This document shows positions 36,332 to 46,595 of a stretch of DNA of 64,000 bases, piece by piece (the stretch's first letter is position 1; each line of letters begins with the position of its first letter). The translations under genes were made by a program, and so were the position numbers. The stretch covers positions 186,001 to 250,000 of the forward strand of contig NZ_JAFCKH010000002.1 of the NCBI RefSeq assembly GCF_018130505.1, in the 5' to 3' direction. This stretch comes from Bradyrhizobium tropiciagri. GTDB lineage: Bacteria > Pseudomonadota > Alphaproteobacteria > Rhizobiales > Xanthobacteraceae. The notes under the pieces were generated by a model. That model made no database searches. It worked only from the letters and a program-made list of their open reading frames with translations, and had not been told where the DNA came from.

Positions 36332-37711
36332 CTAAACCCTTATCGGCCCCAGCTCGTCGAAATGCCCACGCTTCTGCAGCCAGGCCAGCAGCAGCAGGCT
36401 CGGCACCGCGACCAGCACGCAGATCACGAAGAACGCCGACCAGCCGACATATTGCGCCACATAGCCCGCGCCCGATGACAGATAGGTGCGCCCCACCGCG
36501 GCGAGCGCGGTGAGCAATGCGTACTGGGTTGCGGTGTGCAGCGGATTGCGGCACAGCGCCGAGAGATAGGCGACGAAGATCACGGTGCCGATCGCGCTGG
36601 TGAAATTCTCCGCGGTGATCGCGAGCGCCAGCGCCCATTGATTGACCCCGACATGCGCCAGCCAGGAGAACGACAGGTTGGCGAGCGCCTGCAGCACGCC
36701 GCCGATCCACAGGCTGGTCGCGAGCGGATAGCGCCGCGCCACGAAGCCGCCGGCAAAGCCGCCGATCAGGGTGGCGGCGAGGCCGACGCCCTTCACGATC
36801 GCGGCGTAGTCGACCTTGGAGAAGCCGATGTCGATCACGAACGGCGCGGTCATGGTGCCGGAGAACGCGTCGGTGAATTTGAACAGCACCACGAAGGCCA
36901 GCGCGACGAAGGCGTCCTTGCGGGTCAGGAATTCGGAGAAGGCACCGAGCGCCGCGTGGAACACGCGCTGGGCCGCGTTCTGCGTATGCGTCGCCGCTTC
37001 GGCATCGCGCGATTGGGCCGGCTCGGTCGCGGCAAGCGCGGTGACGATGCCGATCAGGATCATCGCCGCCATCACCACATAGCCCCACATCCACGCCGTC
37101 GGACGCGCAAGGCCCGACGCCTCGAAGCCGGACACGATGAACAGCGCGCCCGCGGTCGACACCAGCATGCCGACGCGATAGGCCGCGACATAGGACGCCA
37201 TGCCGGCGGCCTGCTCGCTCTCGGGCAGGCTCTCGACGCGGAACGCATCGACCACGATGTCCTGCGTTGACGACATGGTCGCCACCAAGAGCGCGGCAAA
37301 GGCGGCGAACCACGGCGAGCGCGCCGGATCCGCCATCGCCAGCACCAGGATCGCGGCGATCAGCAGCAGCTGCGAGAACAGCAGCCAGCCGCGGCGCCGC
37401 CCGAACATCTGCGTGAACAGCGGCACATGCAGCGCATCGACCAGCGGCGCCCACAGGAACTTGAGCGTATAGGGCGTGCCGATCAGCGCCAGCAGCCCGA
37501 TGGTACCGAGATCGACGCCGGATTCCTTCATCCACACCTGCAGCGTCGAACCCGACAGTGCCAGCGGCAGGCCGGACGAGAAGCCGAGCAGCAGCACGAT
37601 CAGCACCCGCGGCTGCAGGTACACCGCAAGGCTGTCGCGCCAGGAGGTGCGGCGCGGCGGCTCCGGTGTCGGCTTGGTCGACGCGTCCGACGAAGCTTGA
37701 GGTGCTGTCAT
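36332..37711 (-). CDS. ampG: AmpG-like muropeptide MFS permease
   Basis: A 459-residue transporter with about 12-14 hydrophobic segments. GFSSGLPLALSGSTLQVWMKESGVDLGTIG and LKFLWAPLVDA are characteristic of AmpG, which imports anhydro-muropeptides released in peptidoglycan turnover. SSTQDIVVDAFRVE is also typical. The start at 37711 is used; a 21-codon N-terminal extension is open but unlikely. Confidence 0.9.
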   Translation of the reverse strand: MTAPQASSDASTKPTPEPPRRTSWRDSLAVYLQPRVLIVLLLGFSSGLPLALSGSTLQVWMKESGVDLGTIGLLALIGTPYTLKFLWAPLVDALHVPLFTQMFGRRRGWLLFSQLLLIAAILVLAMADPARSPWFAAFAALLVATMSSTQDIVVDAFRVESLPESEQAAGMASYVAAYRVGMLVSTAGALFIVSGFEASGLARPTAWMWGYVVMAAMILIGIVTALAATEPAQSRDAEAATHTQNAAQRVFHAALGAFSEFLTRKDAFVALAFVVLFKFTDAFSGTMTAPFVIDIGFSKVDYAAIVKGVGLAATLIGGFAGGFVARRYPLATSLWIGGVLQALANLSFSWLAHVGVNQWALALAITAENFTSAIGTVIFVAYLSALCRNPLHTATQYALLTALAAVGRTYLSSGAGYVAQYVGWSAFFVICVLVAVPSLLLLAWLQKRGHFDELGPIRV

Positions 37712-37745
37712 GAGCCCGTTGGTAGCAGATTCGGCCGCAAAAAGA

Positions 37746-37925
37746 CTGTCATCGGCCTGGTGGCGTGCTCCCATCTGTCGCCTCTGGAATACTGGATCGC
37801 CCGGTCGAGCCGGGCGATGACACCGGTGGTGAGGTGCGAGCTGCGGTAACGTTGGCAGCAGATTCGAGCCACAAAGATGGTGTCATCGCCCGGCTTGACC
37901 GGGCGATCCAGTATCCCAGAGGCCT
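37746..37925. repeat. Rearranged pair of family B repeat arms
   Basis: A right-arm unit (TACTGGATCGCCCGGTCGAG then CCGGGCGATGACA, to 37823) precedes a left-arm unit (TGTCATCGCCCGGCTTGACC from 37881). The normal order is the reverse. The left part of the first unit (TGTCATCGGCCTGG) is decayed. It lies between ampG and rmuC. Confidence 0.65.
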
Positions 37926-37954
37926 ATCTGCCGCCACCAACCATCTCCGGGTAA

Positions 37955-39163
37955 TCACTCCCCCGCCTGCAGCTTGCGCGGGGCGGGGAACAACTCCGGG
38001 GGTGCGCCTTTCACGAAGCGCGGCACCTCGATCGGGGCTTCGGACTTGCTGAAGTCGAGCTCTTCGATGCGGCCGGCGCGCTTTTCGATCTTGTCGGCGG
38101 AGATCAGGATCTGCCGGACGTCCTCGTTGACCTGGCCGAAGTGATTTTGCAGCTTGAGCACGCGCTCGCGCAGGCGGCCGAGGTCGTCGCCGAGATGCAT
38201 CACCTCGTTGCGGATCTGGTCGGCGGCGTCGCGGATGCGGGCATCCTTGAGGATCTGCTGCATCACCTGGATCGCCAGCATCAACAGCGAGGGCGACACC
38301 AGCACGACGCGGGCGCGGTAGGCCTTCTGCACCACGTCGTCGAAACCGTCATGGATCTCGGCGTAGACTGATTCCGACGGCACGAACATCAGCGCGGTGT
38401 CCTGGGTCTCGCCCGGGATCAGGTATTTCTCCGCGATGTCGCTGACATGCTTGAGCACGTCGATGCGAAGCCGCTGGCTGGCGAATTTGCGCTCGTCGTC
38501 GCTGCGCGCGTCGTGCAGCGCGGTCATCGCCTCGAGCGGAAATTTTGCATCGATGCACAGTGGCCGCTGGTCGGGCAGGAACACGACGCAGTCCGGCCGC
38601 TTGCCCGTGCTCAGCGTGTGCTGGAACTCGTACGAGCCCATCGGCATGCCGTCCTGAACGATCGCTTCCATCCGCGCCTGGCCGAACGCGCCGCGCGACT
38701 GCTTGTTGGCGAGCACGTCGCGCAGCGTCGTGACCTGCGTCGTGAGTTCGTTGAGGTTCTTGTGCGCGTGATCGATGATGCCGAGCCGCTCGTGCAGCAC
38801 GCGCAGCGAGTCCATCGTGTTGCGGGTCGATTGTTCCATCGACTGGCCGACCCGGTGCGTCACCGAATCCAGCCGCTCGTTGACGGCGCGGGCCATCTCG
38901 GCCTGTCGGCCGGCCAGCGCCTGGGCCATCGCGTCGACCCGTCCCGAGGCTTCGCTCTGGGCGCGCAGCATGTCGGCGAGCCGCTCCTCCAGTTCGTCGG
39001 CGCGGATGGTCTGGGCCATCGCCAGTTCCGCGCCGTGCCGGCTCGCCCGCGCGATCACGACGGCGATGGTCAGCAGCAGGATCAGCGCCAGCACGCCGAG
39101 GCCGATCAGCGCGTCGGAGACATGGACCGGCAGGTCGCCGATGGTGAGGAGAATCTCGTTCAT
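37955..39163 (-). CDS. rmuC: DNA recombination protein RmuC family
   Basis: A 402-residue protein with one N-terminal membrane span (about 14-36), a coiled-coil segment (about 45-145) and a nuclease-like core (VVFLPDQRPLCIDAKFPLEAM, then TALMFVPSESVYAEIHD) as in RmuC. The E. coli protein limits inversions at short inverted repeats, which is notable in a genome so rich in them. It is divergent from def. Confidence 0.94.
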   Translation of the reverse strand: MNEILLTIGDLPVHVSDALIGLGVLALILLLTIAVVIARASRHGAELAMAQTIRADELEERLADMLRAQSEASGRVDAMAQALAGRQAEMARAVNERLDSVTHRVGQSMEQSTRNTMDSLRVLHERLGIIDHAHKNLNELTTQVTTLRDVLANKQSRGAFGQARMEAIVQDGMPMGSYEFQHTLSTGKRPDCVVFLPDQRPLCIDAKFPLEAMTALHDARSDDERKFASQRLRIDVLKHVSDIAEKYLIPGETQDTALMFVPSESVYAEIHDGFDDVVQKAYRARVVLVSPSLLMLAIQVMQQILKDARIRDAADQIRNEVMHLGDDLGRLRERVLKLQNHFGQVNEDVRQILISADKIEKRAGRIEELDFSKSEAPIEVPRFVKGAPPELFPAPRKLQAGE

Positions 39164-39268
39164 GCCCGCCGTTGTAACCCGATTCGCGGCCGGCTGCGAA
39201 CGAAGAGGGAACGCTTATGGTTGATCAATCCCTGATTTTCGTGGTTAACGTCGCGTGAAGAAACGCGG

Positions 39269-39284
39269 TTAACAGCGGCTTAAC
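39269..39284 (+). promoter_or_regulatory. CtrA-type box
   Basis: TTAACAGCGGCTTAAC is an exact match to the CtrA consensus TTAA-N7-TTAAC. Further single TTAAC motifs lie nearby (GGTTAACG at 39243-39250). It is 52 nt upstream of def and about 105 nt upstream of divergent rmuC. Control by the cell-cycle regulator CtrA is inference. Confidence 0.6.
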
Positions 39285-39335
39285 CGGTTCCGGAAGCGCA
39301 TTGACCCCATCATGTCAGCGGCTTAAATCGCGCGC

Positions 39336-39863
39336 ATGGCATTAAGAGAAATCATCATCCTGCCGGACAAGCAGTTGCGGCTGGTGTCGAAACCGATCGA
39401 GAAGGTGACGGCGGAAATCCGCAAGCTCGCCGACGATATGCTCGAGACCATGTACGACGCGCCCGGCATCGGGCTGGCGGCGATCCAGGTCGCCGAGCCG
39501 CTGCGGCTGATCACCATGGACCTCGCCAAGCGTGACGAGAACGGCGAGACCCAGGCCAAGCCGCGCGTCTTCATCAATCCGGAGATCGTCGCGCATTCGG
39601 AGGAATTGTCGGTCTACGAAGAGGGCTGCCTCTCGATCCCCGAATATTACGAGGAGGTCGAACGCCCGGCGCGGGTGCGCGTGCGCTTCCTGGATCTCGA
39701 CGGCAAGGTGCATGAGGAGGATGCGGAGGGGCTCTACGCCACCTGTATCCAGCACGAGATCGACCATCTCAACGGCGTGCTGTTCGTGGACTATCTGTCG
39801 AAGCTGAAGCGTGACCGCGTCTTCAAGAAATTCGAGAAGGCCGCCAAGCGCGCGGGGGAGTAG
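39336..39863 (+). CDS. def: Peptide deformylase
   Basis: A 175-residue metalloenzyme removing the N-formyl group from nascent proteins. All three motifs are intact: GIGLAAIQ (44-51), EGCLS (96-100, metal ligand Cys98) and QHEIDH (139-144, His140, Glu141, His144). It heads the def-fmt-truA set, so formylation and deformylation are coupled genetically. Confidence 0.97.
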   Translation: MALREIIILPDKQLRLVSKPIEKVTAEIRKLADDMLETMYDAPGIGLAAIQVAEPLRLITMDLAKRDENGETQAKPRVFINPEIVAHSEELSVYEEGCLSIPEYYEEVERPARVRVRFLDLDGKVHEEDAEGLYATCIQHEIDHLNGVLFVDYLSKLKRDRVFKKFEKAAKRAGE

Positions 39864-39875
39864 CGTTGCCCATCG

Positions 39876-39906
39876 GCGTCATGGCCGGGCTTGACCCGGC
39901 ATGACG
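39876..39906. repeat. Short palindromic repeat, family G
   Basis: GCGTCATGGCCGGGCTTGAC and CCCGGCATGACGG form inverse arms. A similar unit lies at 47711-47736. It separates def from fmt by about 70 nt. Confidence 0.65.
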
Positions 39907-39932
39907 GAAACACCTTCTGCCGAGCTGATTTG

Positions 39933-40868
39933 ATGTCCCTCCGCCTGATCTTCATGGGCACGCCCGATTTCGCGGTGCCGACGCTGCTGGAGCTCGTGGC
40001 TCATGGTCACGAGGTCGTGGCGGTCTATACCCGCGCGCCGAAGCCGGGCGGGCGGCGCGGGCTGCAGTTGCAGCCGACCCCGGTCGAGCAGGAGGCGCGG
40101 CGGCTCAACATTCCAGTGCTGACCCCGAAGACACTGAAGACGCCGGAAGCGCTCGAGGAGTTTCGCGCCCACGAGGCCGACGCGGCTGTTGTCGTCGCCT
40201 ACGGCATGATCCTGCCGCAGGCCATCCTCGATGCGCCGAAGCTCGGCTGCTTCAACCTGCACGCCTCGCTGCTGCCGCGCTGGCGCGGCGCGGCGCCGAT
40301 CAACCGCGCCATCATGGCCGGCGATGCCGAGAGCGGCGTCATGGTGATGAAGATGGACGTCGGCCTCGACACCGGCGACGTCGCGATGGCAGAGCGGCTT
40401 GCGATCTCGGACAGCATGACGGCATCCGACCTGCACGACGCGCTGGCGCCGCTCGGCGCCGACCTGATGGTGCGCGCGATGGGTGGGCTGCAGCGCGGCG
40501 GTCTGCAACTCACGAAACAGAGCGAGGACGGCGTCACCTACGCCGCCAAGATCGACAAGGCCGAGGCGCGGATCGACTGGAGCCAGCCGGCGCACGCGGT
40601 GCTGCGGCATATCCACGGACTGTCGCCGTTCCCCGGCGCCTGGTGCGAACTCGCCGGCGAGGGCGAACCGGTGCGGCTGAAGATCCTGCGCTGCGAGCTG
40701 GCGAAAGGCGCGGGCGCAGCAGGCGATGTACTCGACGATCACCTCGCGATCGCCTGCGGCGAAGGTGCGATCCGGATCCTCGAACTGCAGCGCGCCGGCA
40801 AGGCGCCGATGAAGGCGTCGGACTTCCTGCGCGGCACGCCGCTGAAGCCGCCGGCGCGGCTGGCCTGA
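39933..40868 (+). CDS. fmt: Methionyl-tRNA formyltransferase
   Basis: A 311-residue enzyme transferring a formyl group from 10-formyl-THF to initiator Met-t[14 protein letters not shown] (8-18), catalytic Asn108 and His110 in [16 protein letters not shown], and Asp146 in GLDTGDV are present. C-terminal OB-like domain follows. The stop shares a base with the truA start. Confidence 0.96.
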   Translation: MSLRLIFMGTPDFAVPTLLELVAHGHEVVAVYTRAPKPGGRRGLQLQPTPVEQEARRLNIPVLTPKTLKTPEALEEFRAHEADAAVVVAYGMILPQAILDAPKLGCFNLHASLLPRWRGAAPINRAIMAGDAESGVMVMKMDVGLDTGDVAMAERLAISDSMTASDLHDALAPLGADLMVRAMGGLQRGGLQLTKQSEDGVTYAAKIDKAEARIDWSQPAHAVLRHIHGLSPFPGAWCELAGEGEPVRLKILRCELAKGAGAAGDVLDDHLAIACGEGAIRILELQRAGKAPMKASDFLRGTPLKPPARLA

Positions 40869-41608
40869 TGCCGCGCTACAAGCTCACCATCGAGTATGAC
40901 GGCACGCCGTTCTCCGGCTGGCAGATCCAGGACACCGCGCCGACCGTGCAGGGGGCGCTGGAAGCCGCGGTGAAGGCGATCTGCGGCGAGGATGTGCGCG
41001 TCCACGGCGCTGGCCGCACCGACGCCGGCGTGCACGCACGCGGTCAAGTCGCGCATTGCGATATCGCCAAATCGTTTCCGCGTGGGCGCCTGCGCGACGG
41101 GCTGAACGCGCATCTGCGGCCGAACCCGATCGCGGTGCTCGCGGCTGACATCGTGGCCGACGATTTCGAGGCGCGCTTCTCGGCGATCAAGCGGCACTAT
41201 CTCTACCGCATCGTCAACACCCGCGCGAACCTCGCGCTCGACATCGGCCGGGTCTGGCGGGTGCCGCGCGCGCTCGATGCCGGTGCGATGCACGTCGCCG
41301 CGCAGCGTCTGCTCGGCAAGCACGATTTCACCACCTTCCGCGACACCGAGTGCCAGGCCAAGTCACCAGAGAAGACGCTGGACCAGCTCGACGTCACGCG
41401 CGAGGGCGATGCCGTCAACATCGTGACCTCGGCGCGCTCCTTCCTGCACAGCCAGGTGCGCTCGATGGTCGGATCGCTGGTCTGGGTCGGCGAGGGCCGC
41501 TGGAGCGCCGACGATCTCGCCGCCGCCCTCAAAGCCCGCAACCGCGCCGCCTGCGGCCCGGTCGCCCCGCCCGATGGCCTCTATTTGATGCGGGTGGATT
41601 ACGAGTGA
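40868..41608 (+). CDS. truA: tRNA pseudouridine(38-40) synthase TruA
   Basis: A 246-residue synthase modifying positions 38-40 of the tRNA anticodon arm. Catalytic Asp52 in [22 protein letters not shown] and [11 protein letters not shown] further on. The ATG overlaps the fmt stop (TGATG), fixing the start. A family C-like repeat follows before convergent dapE. Confidence 0.97.
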   Translation: MPRYKLTIEYDGTPFSGWQIQDTAPTVQGALEAAVKAICGEDVRVHGAGRTDAGVHARGQVAHCDIAKSFPRGRLRDGLNAHLRPNPIAVLAADIVADDFEARFSAIKRHYLYRIVNTRANLALDIGRVWRVPRALDAGAMHVAAQRLLGKHDFTTFRDTECQAKSPEKTLDQLDVTREGDAVNIVTSARSFLHSQVRSMVGSLVWVGEGRWSADDLAAALKARNRAACGPVAPPDGLYLMRVDYE

Positions 41609-41657
41609 CCCCCAACCCCTACTGTGCATGGGGTTGTTTTCGAGGTTTTGTCGGTCG

Positions 41658-41737
41658 CGTAGGATGGGTGGAGCGAAGCGATACCCATCATCCCGCCCCT
41701 AACGCGATGGGTATCGCTGCGCTCCACCCATCCTACG
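41658..41737. repeat. Palindromic repeat, variant of family C
   Basis: CGTAGGATGGGTGGAGCGAAG and its inverse GCGCTCCACCCATCCTACG, with GATACCCATC/GATGGGTATC inside. Same layout as family C but with different arm ends. It lies between convergent truA and dapE, where it could stop both transcripts. Confidence 0.75.
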
Positions 41738-41746
41738 GCTGCGGGC

Positions 41747-42913
41747 TTAGCTGAAATACCGATCCAAAATCCCGCGATAGATCCGCGTCAGCTTCTCGAG
41801 GTCGGACACCGGCGTGCGCTCGTCGACCTGATGCATGGTCTGGCCGACCAGGCCGAATTCGATCACCGGGCAATGGCTGAAGATGAAGCGCGCATCCGAG
41901 GTGCCGCCGGAGGTCGAGAGCTCCGGCTTGCGGCCGGTAACCTCCTCGATCGCCGACACCGCGAGGTCGGTGAACGCGCCGGGTTTGGTGACGAACACGT
42001 TGGAGTTCGACGGCGCCCAGTCGATGCGGGCGCGGATGCGGTTGCCGCAAGCCTTTGCGAGGCGCTCGTCGACCAGCCGGCGCAGGCTCTCCTGGCTGTG
42101 GTTGTCGTTGTAGCGGATGTTGAACTTCGCCCGCGCCTGGCCGGGGATGACGTTACCAGCGGTATTGCCGACATCGACCGTGGTGAATTCGAGGTTCGAC
42201 GCCTGGAATTGCGCGCTGCCGCGATCGAGCGGCTCGTCGCTCAGCGCCACGATCAGCCGCGAGATATCGGGCACCGGGTTCGAGGCGCGATGCGGATAGG
42301 CGACGTGGCCCTGCACGCCGTCGACGATCAGCGTGCCGGATTGCGAGCCGCGCCGGCCGATCTTGATCATGTCGCCGAGCACCTCGACATTGGACGGCTC
42401 GCCGAGCACGCAATGGTCGAATTTCTCGCCGCGCTCGGCGCACCATTTGAGCAGCTTGACGGTGCCGTTGATCGACACGTCCTCCTCGTCGCCGGTAATC
42501 AGGAACGAGATCGAGCCGCTGCCGTTGGCCGTTGGCTGGCCGCCATGGTCCTTCAGATATTGCAGCACTGCCGCGACGCTGCAGGCGATGCCGCCCTTCA
42601 TGTCGACCGCGCCGCGGCCGTAGAGGTAGCCGTCCTTGACCTCGCCGGAGAACGCGCCCAGCGTCCATGCGGCTTCATCGCCCGGCGGCACCACGTCGGT
42701 GTGGCCGGCGAAGGTGATGTGCGGCGCCGTGGTACCGATGCGGGCATAGAGATTGTCGACGTCGGCGGTGCCGGGCTCGGAGAAGGTCACGCGATGGACC
42801 TCGAAGCCGGCAGCCTTCAGCAGCGCTTCGAGAACGCCGAGCGCGCCGGCATCGGCGGGCGTGACGGACGGACAGCGGACGAGATCGCGGGTAATCGAAA
42901 CGGCATCACTCAT
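41747..42913 (-). CDS. dapE: Succinyl-diaminopimelate desuccinylase
   Basis: A 388-residue M20 metallohydrolase of lysine and diaminopimelate synthesis. Metal ligands His71 ([10 protein letters not shown]), Asp104 ([10 protein letters not shown]) and the GDEED stretch (141-145), with a catalytic Glu, are present, as is the dimerisation domain. The usual neighbour dapD is not in this window. It overlaps the upstream DUF805 gene by 4 nt. Confidence 0.96.
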   Translation of the reverse strand: MSDAVSITRDLVRCPSVTPADAGALGVLEALLKAAGFEVHRVTFSEPGTADVDNLYARIGTTAPHITFAGHTDVVPPGDEAAWTLGAFSGEVKDGYLYGRGAVDMKGGIACSVAAVLQYLKDHGGQPTANGSGSISFLITGDEEDVSINGTVKLLKWCAERGEKFDHCVLGEPSNVEVLGDMIKIGRRGSQSGTLIVDGVQGHVAYPHRASNPVPDISRLIVALSDEPLDRGSAQFQASNLEFTTVDVGNTAGNVIPGQARAKFNIRYNDNHSQESLRRLVDERLAKACGNRIRARIDWAPSNSNVFVTKPGAFTDLAVSAIEEVTGRKPELSTSGGTSDARFIFSHCPVIEFGLVGQTMHQVDERTPVSDLEKLTRIYRGILDRYFS

Positions 42914-43554
42914 GCCCCCCGCTTAACACGCCACACCGGAGGTGGACCAGCTTTGTGCGGCACGATTTCGATCTCGCTCTGCTGATCCCAGCCCTGCGCT
43001 GTACGCGGCCTGTTGTCGCGGTCGTCGCGCGGTCTTCCCTGGACTTTTCCGAGCGGATTGGGGCCGTAGAGATTGGGATGACGGGTGCCGCTCAAGCATG
43101 CCAGTTCGATGAAGGCCCAGATGTACAGCGCGATGGCGATCGCACCGGCGATCGAGTATGCGTAGACGCTCTCCGGCAGCCGGTCCGCGAACTGGTTGAT
43201 GAGCCCCGGCACCACGAAGAACGGGATCATCCACCACGCGCTCCTGTCGCGGTCGTGCAGGCGCTTGATCGAGATCGCGAGATAGACCCAGGTGAACAGC
43301 GCCGTTCCGCCGGCCTTGACGAGCAAGGTGGGTATCTGGCCGGCGGTCAGGGACTTGTAGGTATCGGGATCGAGGGCCCTGAAGATGTCCTCGACATTGA
43401 AGCCGAACGACGTGCCTTTGCCGCCACCAAGCCCGAGCGCGATCAGCAGCGCCGCCAGGAAGACCATCCAGCAGACGATGATCAGCCCTCCGAGCCAGAA
43501 CTTGGCGCGGTTGATGCGGCCGTTGAAGCGGAACAGGTACCAGACCCAGTCCAT
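42910..43554 (-). CDS. DUF805 family membrane protein
   Basis: A 214-residue protein: [22 protein letters not shown] at the N terminus is the DUF805 signature, followed by four hydrophobic segments and a hydrophilic, charged C-terminal tail of about 50 residues. Function unknown. Translation is probably coupled to dapE through the ATGA overlap; it is not clear whether this reflects function. Confidence 0.9.
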   Translation of the reverse strand: MDWVWYLFRFNGRINRAKFWLGGLIIVCWMVFLAALLIALGLGGGKGTSFGFNVEDIFRALDPDTYKSLTAGQIPTLLVKAGGTALFTWVYLAISIKRLHDRDRSAWWMIPFFVVPGLINQFADRLPESVYAYSIAGAIAIALYIWAFIELACLSGTRHPNLYGPNPLGKVQGRPRDDRDNRPRTAQGWDQQSEIEIVPHKAGPPPVWRVKRGA

Positions 43555-43632
43555 GGCGAAGCTCCGGGCGGCGGGTGTTGCGGCCCGGAGATTGGTCGTT
43601 GCTGACGGTATTCTGGTTCGAGACCTTCAATC

Positions 43633-43736
43633 CCGTCACCCTGAGGAACGCGTAGCGCGTCTCGAAGGGTGCACGGCCATCAGTCGGGCCGCGACCCTTC
43701 GGGACGGCCACTTCGTGGCCTCCTCAGGGGTGACGG
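43633..43736. repeat. Intergenic palindromic repeat, family A
   Basis: CCGTCACCCTGAGGAACGC at the left and a GGCCTCCTCAGGGGTGACGG right end, with GAAGGGT/ACCCTTC inside. It takes up the middle of the 282-nt gap 43555-43836; the rest holds no gene that I can see. Confidence 0.75.
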
Positions 43737-43836
43737 TGACAGGCTGAACGTCGGGGCTATCGCCGCTCAATCCCGAGCAGCTCGTTGATGCTGGTCTTGG
43801 CGCGCCCGGCCTTGGCCGGGACGACGGGTGGAGAGA

Positions 43837-44526
43837 TCAGGGCGCCAGCCGCTGCAAGAACCCGGTCAGATCATCCGTGACGTGGTCGACATGCGCGGCA
43901 TCGCGGCCTTCGAGCTCCCAGGTCTCGCGCACCACCTCCTGGCTGCCGTCGGGCACGACCAGCACCGTGGTCATGCCGAGTTCGTGTGGCACCACGAGGT
44001 TGCGCGCGAGGTCCTCGAACATCGCCGACCGCGTCGGATCGACATCGTGCAGCCTGAGGAATTTCTGGTAGGTCTGCGGCGCCGGCTTCGGCTCGAGCTC
44101 GGCGGCGATGATGTCGAACACGCCGTCGAAATGATTGGTGATGCCGAGCCGGTCGAGCACCGCATCGACATGGTCGACCGAGCCATTGGTCAGGATCAGC
44201 TTGCGCCCGGGCAGTTGCTCGATCGCAGCCCCCATCGCCGGATTGGGCTGCAGCGGCGAGTGGTCGATCCTGTGCACATAGGCGAGGTAATCATCGGCGT
44301 TCACGCCGTGCTCGGTCATCATGCCGCGCATCGTGGTGCCGTAGCGCAGGTAATAGTCCTTCTGCAGCACCCGCGCTTCCTCGGGCGTGATCTTCAGCCA
44401 GTTGCTGACGAATTCGCCGATCCGGGCGTCGACCTGCTGCCACAGATTGACGTGATGCGGATACAGCGTGTTGTCGAGGTCGAACACCCAGGTGTCGACC
44501 TGGCTGAACGCGCGGGGAGTTTTCAT
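43837..44526 (-). CDS. HAD family pyrimidine 5'-nucleotidase
   Basis: A 229-residue haloacid-dehalogenase-fold phosphatase. Motif I FDLDNTLYP (15-23), motif II LTNGS (112-116), Lys in PKPAPQTYQKF and the DLARN motif near 172-176 match the pyrimidine 5'-nucleotidase (SDT1-like) branch. Likely substrates are UMP and CMP or other small phosphates. The start at 44526 is chosen for conservation of MKTPRAF...; upstream in-frame codons reach 44793 only as antisense. Confidence 0.9.
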   Translation of the reverse strand: MKTPRAFSQVDTWVFDLDNTLYPHHVNLWQQVDARIGEFVSNWLKITPEEARVLQKDYYLRYGTTMRGMMTEHGVNADDYLAYVHRIDHSPLQPNPAMGAAIEQLPGRKLILTNGSVDHVDAVLDRLGITNHFDGVFDIIAAELEPKPAPQTYQKFLRLHDVDPTRSAMFEDLARNLVVPHELGMTTVLVVPDGSQEVVRETWELEGRDAAHVDHVTDDLTGFLQRLAP

Positions 44527-44537
44527 CGTTCGCTCCA

Positions 44538-45611
44538 TTACGGCAGCGCAAAGCGCAGCGTCTTGCCGCCGGTGGTCATGTCGACGGTGGTGAAGCCCGT
44601 TGCGGCGAGGCCGCGGCTGGCGCAATCGCCCTGCTCGTTGACCTCGAACTTGCTCTCGCGGGTGCAGAGCTGTACCGCGCCGCCCCAGTTCAGCGGCTTG
44701 TCCTTGATGCGGATGGTGCGGTTGTCGCTGTCGACGGCCTCGGCGAAGGAGTAGATCTGCTTCGGGGTGCCCGACACGTCGGGATGCAGGCACTTGCCGG
44801 GATCGATGCGATACCAGCCGCGGCTGGTCACGGCCTTGCCGTCATCGGTCGCAACCGCCGCCATCACCTTGTACGACGTGTCGTTGCACCAGGTCAGCCC
44901 CGATGCCGACGGCTTCTGCACGGCATCGACCATCGCGGTGAAGAAGTTCGGCGACTGCACGATATCGCTGTTGAGCCCGCGGCTCTTGAGGAACGCCGAC
45001 AGCGCAGCCTGGGTCTTCGGGCCGTCGACGCCGTCGATCGGCGCCGCGTCGTAGCCCGCAATGACAAGCAGACGCTGGATGCCGGCGAGCCGCGCCTGCT
45101 CGTCGTCATATTCGCTGTCCTCGGCGAGGTACGCGACGAAATTGCCGTCGTCGGTGCGGGTCGGCGTGATCTGGGTGAATTGCGCCGGCGTTTGACCGGA
45201 GCGGCACTGGCGTGCGGCCGCGATCACGAAATTGTCCTGCGCGACGCAGAGCGTATCGGTGCCGCTCTGCGGGATCGGCGAGGCGCCGTAGACGCCGAGC
45301 GCGCGGGCATTGAGCAGCACGCGATCGGCGGTCAGCGCGCCCTGCACCACGACGCGGCAGGTCGCCGGATCGATCCGGAACCAGCCGCGCGTCGCGCTCG
45401 CCGCCTTGTCGTCGATGCCGATCGCGGCCTCGATCACATAGCTCATGCGGTTGCAGAGCTTGAGATCGGCGTGCGCCGGCGCCGCCGAGACCAGGAACGA
45501 GATCGCGGCGGCAGGCAGCGCCATCATCAGCCGCGCGGGCGGCGACCGGCGCGGCCGCCGGGCCGTGAGCCCTGCGACGACGGTCTGCACTCGCGCGGCC
45601 GCGGCTGCCAT
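44538..45611 (-). CDS. Exported DUF1036 protein with two DUF1036 domains
   Basis: A 357-residue protein with a signal segment (about 30-48, ends SAAPAHA). Two similar DUF1036 domains follow (about 48-140: LCNRMSYVIEAAIG, TRGWFRIDPATC; and about 235-345: WCNDTSYKVMAAVA, SRGWYRIDPGKC). Between them lies a peptidoglycan-binding-like helical stretch (LLVIAGYDAAPIDGVDGPKT). Function unknown. Its ATG overlaps the argB stop (TGATG), so it is probably cotranscribed with argB. Confidence 0.87.
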   Translation of the reverse strand: MAAAAARVQTVVAGLTARRPRRSPPARLMMALPAAAISFLVSAAPAHADLKLCNRMSYVIEAAIGIDDKAASATRGWFRIDPATCRVVVQGALTADRVLLNARALGVYGASPIPQSGTDTLCVAQDNFVIAAARQCRSGQTPAQFTQITPTRTDDGNFVAYLAEDSEYDDEQARLAGIQRLLVIAGYDAAPIDGVDGPKTQAALSAFLKSRGLNSDIVQSPNFFTAMVDAVQKPSASGLTWCNDTSYKVMAAVATDDGKAVTSRGWYRIDPGKCLHPDVSGTPKQIYSFAEAVDSDNRTIRIKDKPLNWGGAVQLCTRESKFEVNEQGDCASRGLAATGFTTVDMTTGGKTLRFALP

Positions 45612-46504
45612 CACTTGTGGATCAGCGTGCCGGTGCCCTGGTTGGTGAAGAGCTCGAGCAGCACCGCATGCGGCGTCTTGCCGTCGATGATCACGACGCC
45701 CTGCACGCCCTGTTCGAGTGCGTAGATGCAGGTCTCGACCTTCGGGATCATGCCGCCCGAGATGGTGCCGTCGGCGATCAGCTTGCGGGCGTCCTTGATC
45801 GAGAGATCAGAGATCAGCTTCTTGGACTTGTCGAGCACGCCGGGCACGTCGGTCAGCAGCAACAGGCGCTTGGCCTTCAGCGCGCCGGCCACCGCGCCGG
45901 CGAAGGTGTCGGCGTTGACGTTCAGCGTCTGGCCGTCCTGCGAGGTCGCCAGCGGCGCCAGCACCGGGATCAGCTCGTAGCCGATCAGTTGGTTCAACAG
46001 CGTGAGGTCGACCTTCTCGGGGTCGCCGACGAAGCCGAGATCGACCGCCTTCTCGATGTTGGAATCCGGATCGACCATGGTGCGCGTCGTCTTCGACGCC
46101 TTTACCATGTTGCCGTCCTTGCCGGACAGGCCCACGGCCTTGCCGCCGGCCTCGTTGATGTAGCCGACCAGCGACTTGTTGACCGAGCCCGCCAGCACCA
46201 TCTCGACGATCTCGATGGTCGCGGCATCGGTGATGCGCAGGCCCGCGGCGAATTCCGACTGAATGCCGAGGCGCTTCAGCATGGTCGCGATCTGCGGCCC
46301 GCCGCCATGCACCACCACCGGATTGATCGCGGTCTGCTCCAGCAGCACGATGTCGCGGGCGAACGCCTTCGCGGTGTCCTCCGCGCCCATGGCATGGCCG
46401 CCATATTTGATGACGATGGTCTCTTCGTCATACTCCTGCATGTGCGGCAGCGCTTCCGACAGGATGCGGGCCTGATCGAGCGGGCTGATGTGCTGGTCGG
46501 TCAT
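45611..46504 (-). CDS. argB: Acetylglutamate kinase
   Basis: A 297-residue amino-acid kinase for the second step of arginine synthesis. [11 protein letters not shown] (about 30-41), VVHGGGPQI (64-72), and the ATP-site region [12 protein letters not shown] are present. The extended N-terminal helix suggests the arginine-sensitive hexameric form. RBS and ATG at 46504 are plain. Confidence 0.97.
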   Translation of the reverse strand: MTDQHISPLDQARILSEALPHMQEYDEETIVIKYGGHAMGAEDTAKAFARDIVLLEQTAINPVVVHGGGPQIATMLKRLGIQSEFAAGLRITDAATIEIVEMVLAGSVNKSLVGYINEAGGKAVGLSGKDGNMVKASKTTRTMVDPDSNIEKAVDLGFVGDPEKVDLTLLNQLIGYELIPVLAPLATSQDGQTLNVNADTFAGAVAGALKAKRLLLLTDVPGVLDKSKKLISDLSIKDARKLIADGTISGGMIPKVETCIYALEQGVQGVVIIDGKTPHAVLLELFTNQGTGTLIHK

Positions 46505-46595
46505 GGGGCTGGTCTCGTCGTCAGCAGAGGGGTCGGCGCGGTTCTAGCTGATTGCCGGGCAGGGCGCAAAGCGGGGCGGGTATTCGCAGATTTCC

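Noticed and set aside
43737-43836. dapD sought near dapE
   Set aside because: The gap is about 100 nt and non-coding; dapD must lie outside the window.
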